Shown one piece after another: positions 61,941 to 64,000 of a stretch of DNA of 64,000 bases. The translations under genes were made by a program, and so were the position numbers. The number at the start of each line of letters is the position of its first letter. Within the stretch, counting starts at the first letter, position 1. Origin of the DNA: Gaiellasilicea sp963802765. GTDB lineage: Bacteria > Actinomycetota > Thermoleophilia > Gaiellales > Gaiellaceae. The notes below the pieces were generated by a model. The model ran no database searches. It saw nothing but the letters and a program-made list of their open reading frames with translations, and had not been told where the DNA came from. Location of the stretch: assembly GCA_963802765.1 (NCBI GenBank), contig CAWDJZ010000002.1, positions 62,001-126,000 of the forward strand, written 5' to 3'.

Positions 61941-62608
61941 ACCGTGGCGAGCAATTCCGACTACGCCGCGCTTCGCGAAGCCATCGTCCGTGGCGACATC
62001 GCCCCCAACGCCCGCCTCGTCGAAGCGGATCTGAGCACGGACTATGAGATGTCCCGGGGCGCGGTGCGAACGGCGCTCATCCGCCTCGAGCAGGAGGGGC
62101 TCGTCGTCCGGGAGCCGCACAAAGGGCGCGCGCGTACGGCAGGTCTCCGACGAAGAGGCCGTCGAGATCCTCCAGGCCCGCGCGGTCCTCGAAGGGCTGG
62201 CCGTCAGGCTCACCGCGCAGCGCATCGACGATGCCGGCGCCGCACGCCTGCATGGGTATCTCGCACGACAGCGCGAGCTGCTCGTGCTCGGCGACCTCCT
62301 CGGGGCATCGGACGCGAACGCCGATCTCCACGCCGCCTTGCTCGAGCTCTCCGGGCACAGCACTGCCCTGCGCCTCATCCGTGCCTTGAACTCCCAGACG
62401 GTGCGATATCAGTACCGGACGATTCTCATCCCCGGCCGCTCGGCGGCGTCCGTGGAGGAGCATGCGGCGATCGTTCAGGCGGTCGTGGCCGGAGACGCCG
62501 GACGGGGCCGAGGAGGCGATGCGTACCCATCTGTTCAACGTCGCCGAGGCGGTGCAGCGCGGTCTGATCAGGGGCGCCATCGACACGGGGAGTCGCGGTG
62601 CTCTCTGA
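61935..62608 (+). CDS. GntR family (FCD domain) regulator (two frameshifts)
   Basis: About 224 residues after joining frames. Winged helix: YAALREAIVRGDIAPNARLVEADLSTDYEMSRGAVRTALIRLEQEGLVVREPHKG, then RVRQVSDEEAVEILQARAVLEGLAVRLTAQ, the FCD effector domain (LHAALLELSGHSTALRLI), and EEAMRTHLFNVAEAVQRGL. Extra bases lie near 62126 and 62501. It probably controls the aromatic cluster in response to an acid intermediate. GTG 61935 or 61944; no Shine-Dalgarno, so likely leaderless. Confidence 0.82.
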
Positions 62609-62643
62609 CTGCCGGGCTCGGTGATGGAGAAGGGAGGATCGAC

Positions 62644-64000
62644 GTGAGTCATCGGAGTCTGGAGCAGGTACTGGGCTCGGTCGACAGCCCGGTCGAGCTG
62701 CTGCGCAACGCGCAGACCGGGGCGAACGTCTTCCCCGGGGTCCCGGCCGAGTTCACGAACTGGCGCGACGAGCAGCGGGCCTGGCAGACGACCTGCGTTC
62801 TCTTCAACCAGTCGTTCCACATGAACGACCTGGCCGTGGAGGGCCCCGATGCCTTGGAGCTGCTGTCTCGTCTCGCGATCAACAGCTTCGACGGCTTCGG
62901 CATCGACCGCGCCAAGCACTTCGTGCCGTGCAGCCCGGAGGGCTACGTCATCGGCGACGTGATCCTCTTCCCGCTCGGGGAGGACCGCTTCAATCTCGTG
63001 GGTCGCGCGCCGGCGCTGAACTGGGTGACCTACCACGCCGAGACCGGCGGGTACGACGTGCGGGTCGACATGGACCTGAGGTCGGCCTTGCGTACCGATG
63101 GACGACGGAAGCTCTACCGCTTCCAGCTGCAGGGCCCGACGGCGATGCAGGTCCTCGAGAAGGCTCTGGGGCAGTCTCCGCCCGAGCTCGAGTTCTTCCA
63201 CACGACGACGGTGGCGATCGCCGGAAGGACCATCGGCGCGCTCCGTCACGGAATGGTCGGTCAGCCCGGCTGGGAGCTCTTCGGGCCGTGGGACGACGGG
63301 GAAGCAGTCCACCAGGCGCTCGTGGAGGCCGGCGAGGAGTTCGGGCTCAGGTTGGCGGGTGCCCGCGCGTACTCGTCCAACACCATCGAGTCGGGCTGGA
63401 TCCCGTCTCCGCTACCTGCGGTCTACTCCGGGGAGGAGATGCGGGCGTACCGCGAGTGGCTGCCGGCAACCGGCTACGAGGGATCGGCCTCGATCGGAGG
63501 GAGCTTCGTCTCCGACCGCATCGAGGACTACTACTTCACGCCCTGGGACCTCGGGTACGGGAGCTACATCAAGTTCGACCACGACTTCATCGGGCGCGAG
63601 GCGCTCGCAGGAATGGCCGAGGGTGAGCATCGCCAGAAAGTCACGCTGGCGCTCGATGACGAGGACGTGACGCGCACGATCGGCACGATGTTCCAGACAT
63701 CCGGCCGGGCGAAGTTCATGGACTGGCCGTCTGCCGTGTACGCGATGCATCAGTACGACCGCGTCACGGTCGACGGCGAGACGGTCGGCGTCTCCACGTG
63801 GATCAGCTACAGCTCGAACGAGGGCAAGATGCTGACCCTGGCCGTGCTGGATGCCGACTACGCGGAGCCCGGCACGGAGGTGATCTTCGTCTGGGGCGAG
63901 GAGGACGGCGGCACCGCCAAGCCGACGGTCGAGCCGCACGAACAGACGGAGATCCGTGCCGTTGTCGGCCCGGTCCCGTACGTGGAAGCGGTGCGCACGT
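62644..64000 (+). CDS. Second LigM/DesA-like O-demethylase (runs off the window)
   Basis: 452 codons are visible, no frame break; the last few residues lie beyond the edge. SLEQVLGSVDSPVELLRNAQTGANVFPGVPAEFTNWRDEQRAWQTTCVLFNQSFHMNDL, EGYVIGDVILFPL, YRFQLQGPTAMQVLE and IESGWIPSPLPAVYSGEEMRAYREWLP align throughout with the demethylase at 54530-56060. Differences such as DQSHH to NQSFH suggest another methoxy substrate. GTG 62644 with GGAGGATCGAC upstream, 35 bases after the GntR gene. Confidence 0.85.
   Translation, partial: MSHRSLEQVLGSVDSPVELLRNAQTGANVFPGVPAEFTNWRDEQRAWQTTCVLFNQSFHMNDLAVEGPDALELLSRLAINSFDGFGIDRAKHFVPCSPEGYVIGDVILFPLGEDRFNLVGRAPALNWVTYHAETGGYDVRVDMDLRSALRTDGRRKLYRFQLQGPTAMQVLEKALGQSPPELEFFHTTTVAIAGRTIGALRHGMVGQPGWELFGPWDDGEAVHQALVEAGEEFGLRLAGARAYSSNTIESGWIPSPLPAVYSGEEMRAYREWLPATGYEGSASIGGSFVSDRIEDYYFTPWDLGYGSYIKFDHDFIGREALAGMAEGEHRQKVTLALDDEDVTRTIGTMFQTSGRAKFMDWPSAVYAMHQYDRVTVDGETVGVSTWISYSSNEGKMLTLAVLDADYAEPGTEVIFVWGEEDGGTAKPTVEPHEQTEIRAVVGPVPYVEAVRT

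Noticed and set aside
4747..62608. Programmed +1 frameshifting as the cause of the many breaks
   Set aside because: Contexts at the breaks share no slippery codon or stop motif, and unrelated genes are hit. Sequence error explains them better.

Overview
The window is about 64 kb of very GC-rich, gene-dense DNA. Short coding overlaps (ATGA/GTGA), many GTG/TTG starts and leaderless-looking genes are the rule. It looks like an actinomycete chromosome. The supporting signs are SepF, YggT and DivIVA together, a MurA with Asp in place of the catalytic Cys, a GAAC-N4-GTTC type SOS box, and an ImuB/DnaE2 mutagenesis pair. The mix of genes is most like Thermoleophilia (Gaiellales or Solirubrobacterales). 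That placement is inferred from gene content, not computed. I found no tRNA, rRNA, CRISPR array, insertion sequence or phage gene, and no gene-free stretch longer than 300 bases.

Layout. 0-7 kb: a P-loop kinase and peptidase E, pyruvate phosphate dikinase, a rhomboid protease, a frameshifted comB, an LtrA-like membrane protein and an ACT-domain protein. 7-10.5 kb: a moxR-DUF58-VWA operon behind five 11-bp direct repeats. 10.5-16.3 kb: an SOS-type mutagenesis region, with imuB behind two LexA boxes, then a small DUF6504-like gene and dnaE2. 16.3-23.4 kb: two GH15 glycosidases, a glycosyltransferase, a nuclease-like protein and a class V aminotransferase. 24-43.7 kb: a long housekeeping block. 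It covers wall and division (murA, pgeF, yggS, sepF, yggT, divIVA, lspA, uppS), translation (rpsB, tsf, frr, proS, cca), lipid and isoprenoid synthesis (cdsA, dxr, ispG), rseP and pyrH.

44-64 kb is catabolic. A minus-strand pobA-pcaC-pcaD-pcaB group with an MFS transporter belongs to 4-hydroxybenzoate/protocatechuate degradation. After a LuxR-type regulator and small secreted proteins comes a second cluster. It holds two LigM/DesA-like tetrahydrofolate-dependent O-demethylases, a MetF-MetV fusion, an extradiol dioxygenase, an RraA-type aldolase, a GalB-like PIG-L hydratase, a DUF6282-like hydrolase, a dehydrogenase and a GntR regulator. Together these read as a pathway for methoxylated, lignin-derived aromatics: remove the methyl to tetrahydrofolate, recycle the methyl, cleave the ring, hydrate, and split to central metabolites.

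Two overlays matter. First, three families of dispersed palindromic repeats sit between genes; one supplies TAA stop codons on both strands and has a copy inside dnaE2. Second, about sixteen frameshifts interrupt otherwise well-conserved genes, including proS. Every one I could resolve is a single extra base, so I treat them as sequence errors rather than gene decay; affected genes are listed as single CDS with the break points given.
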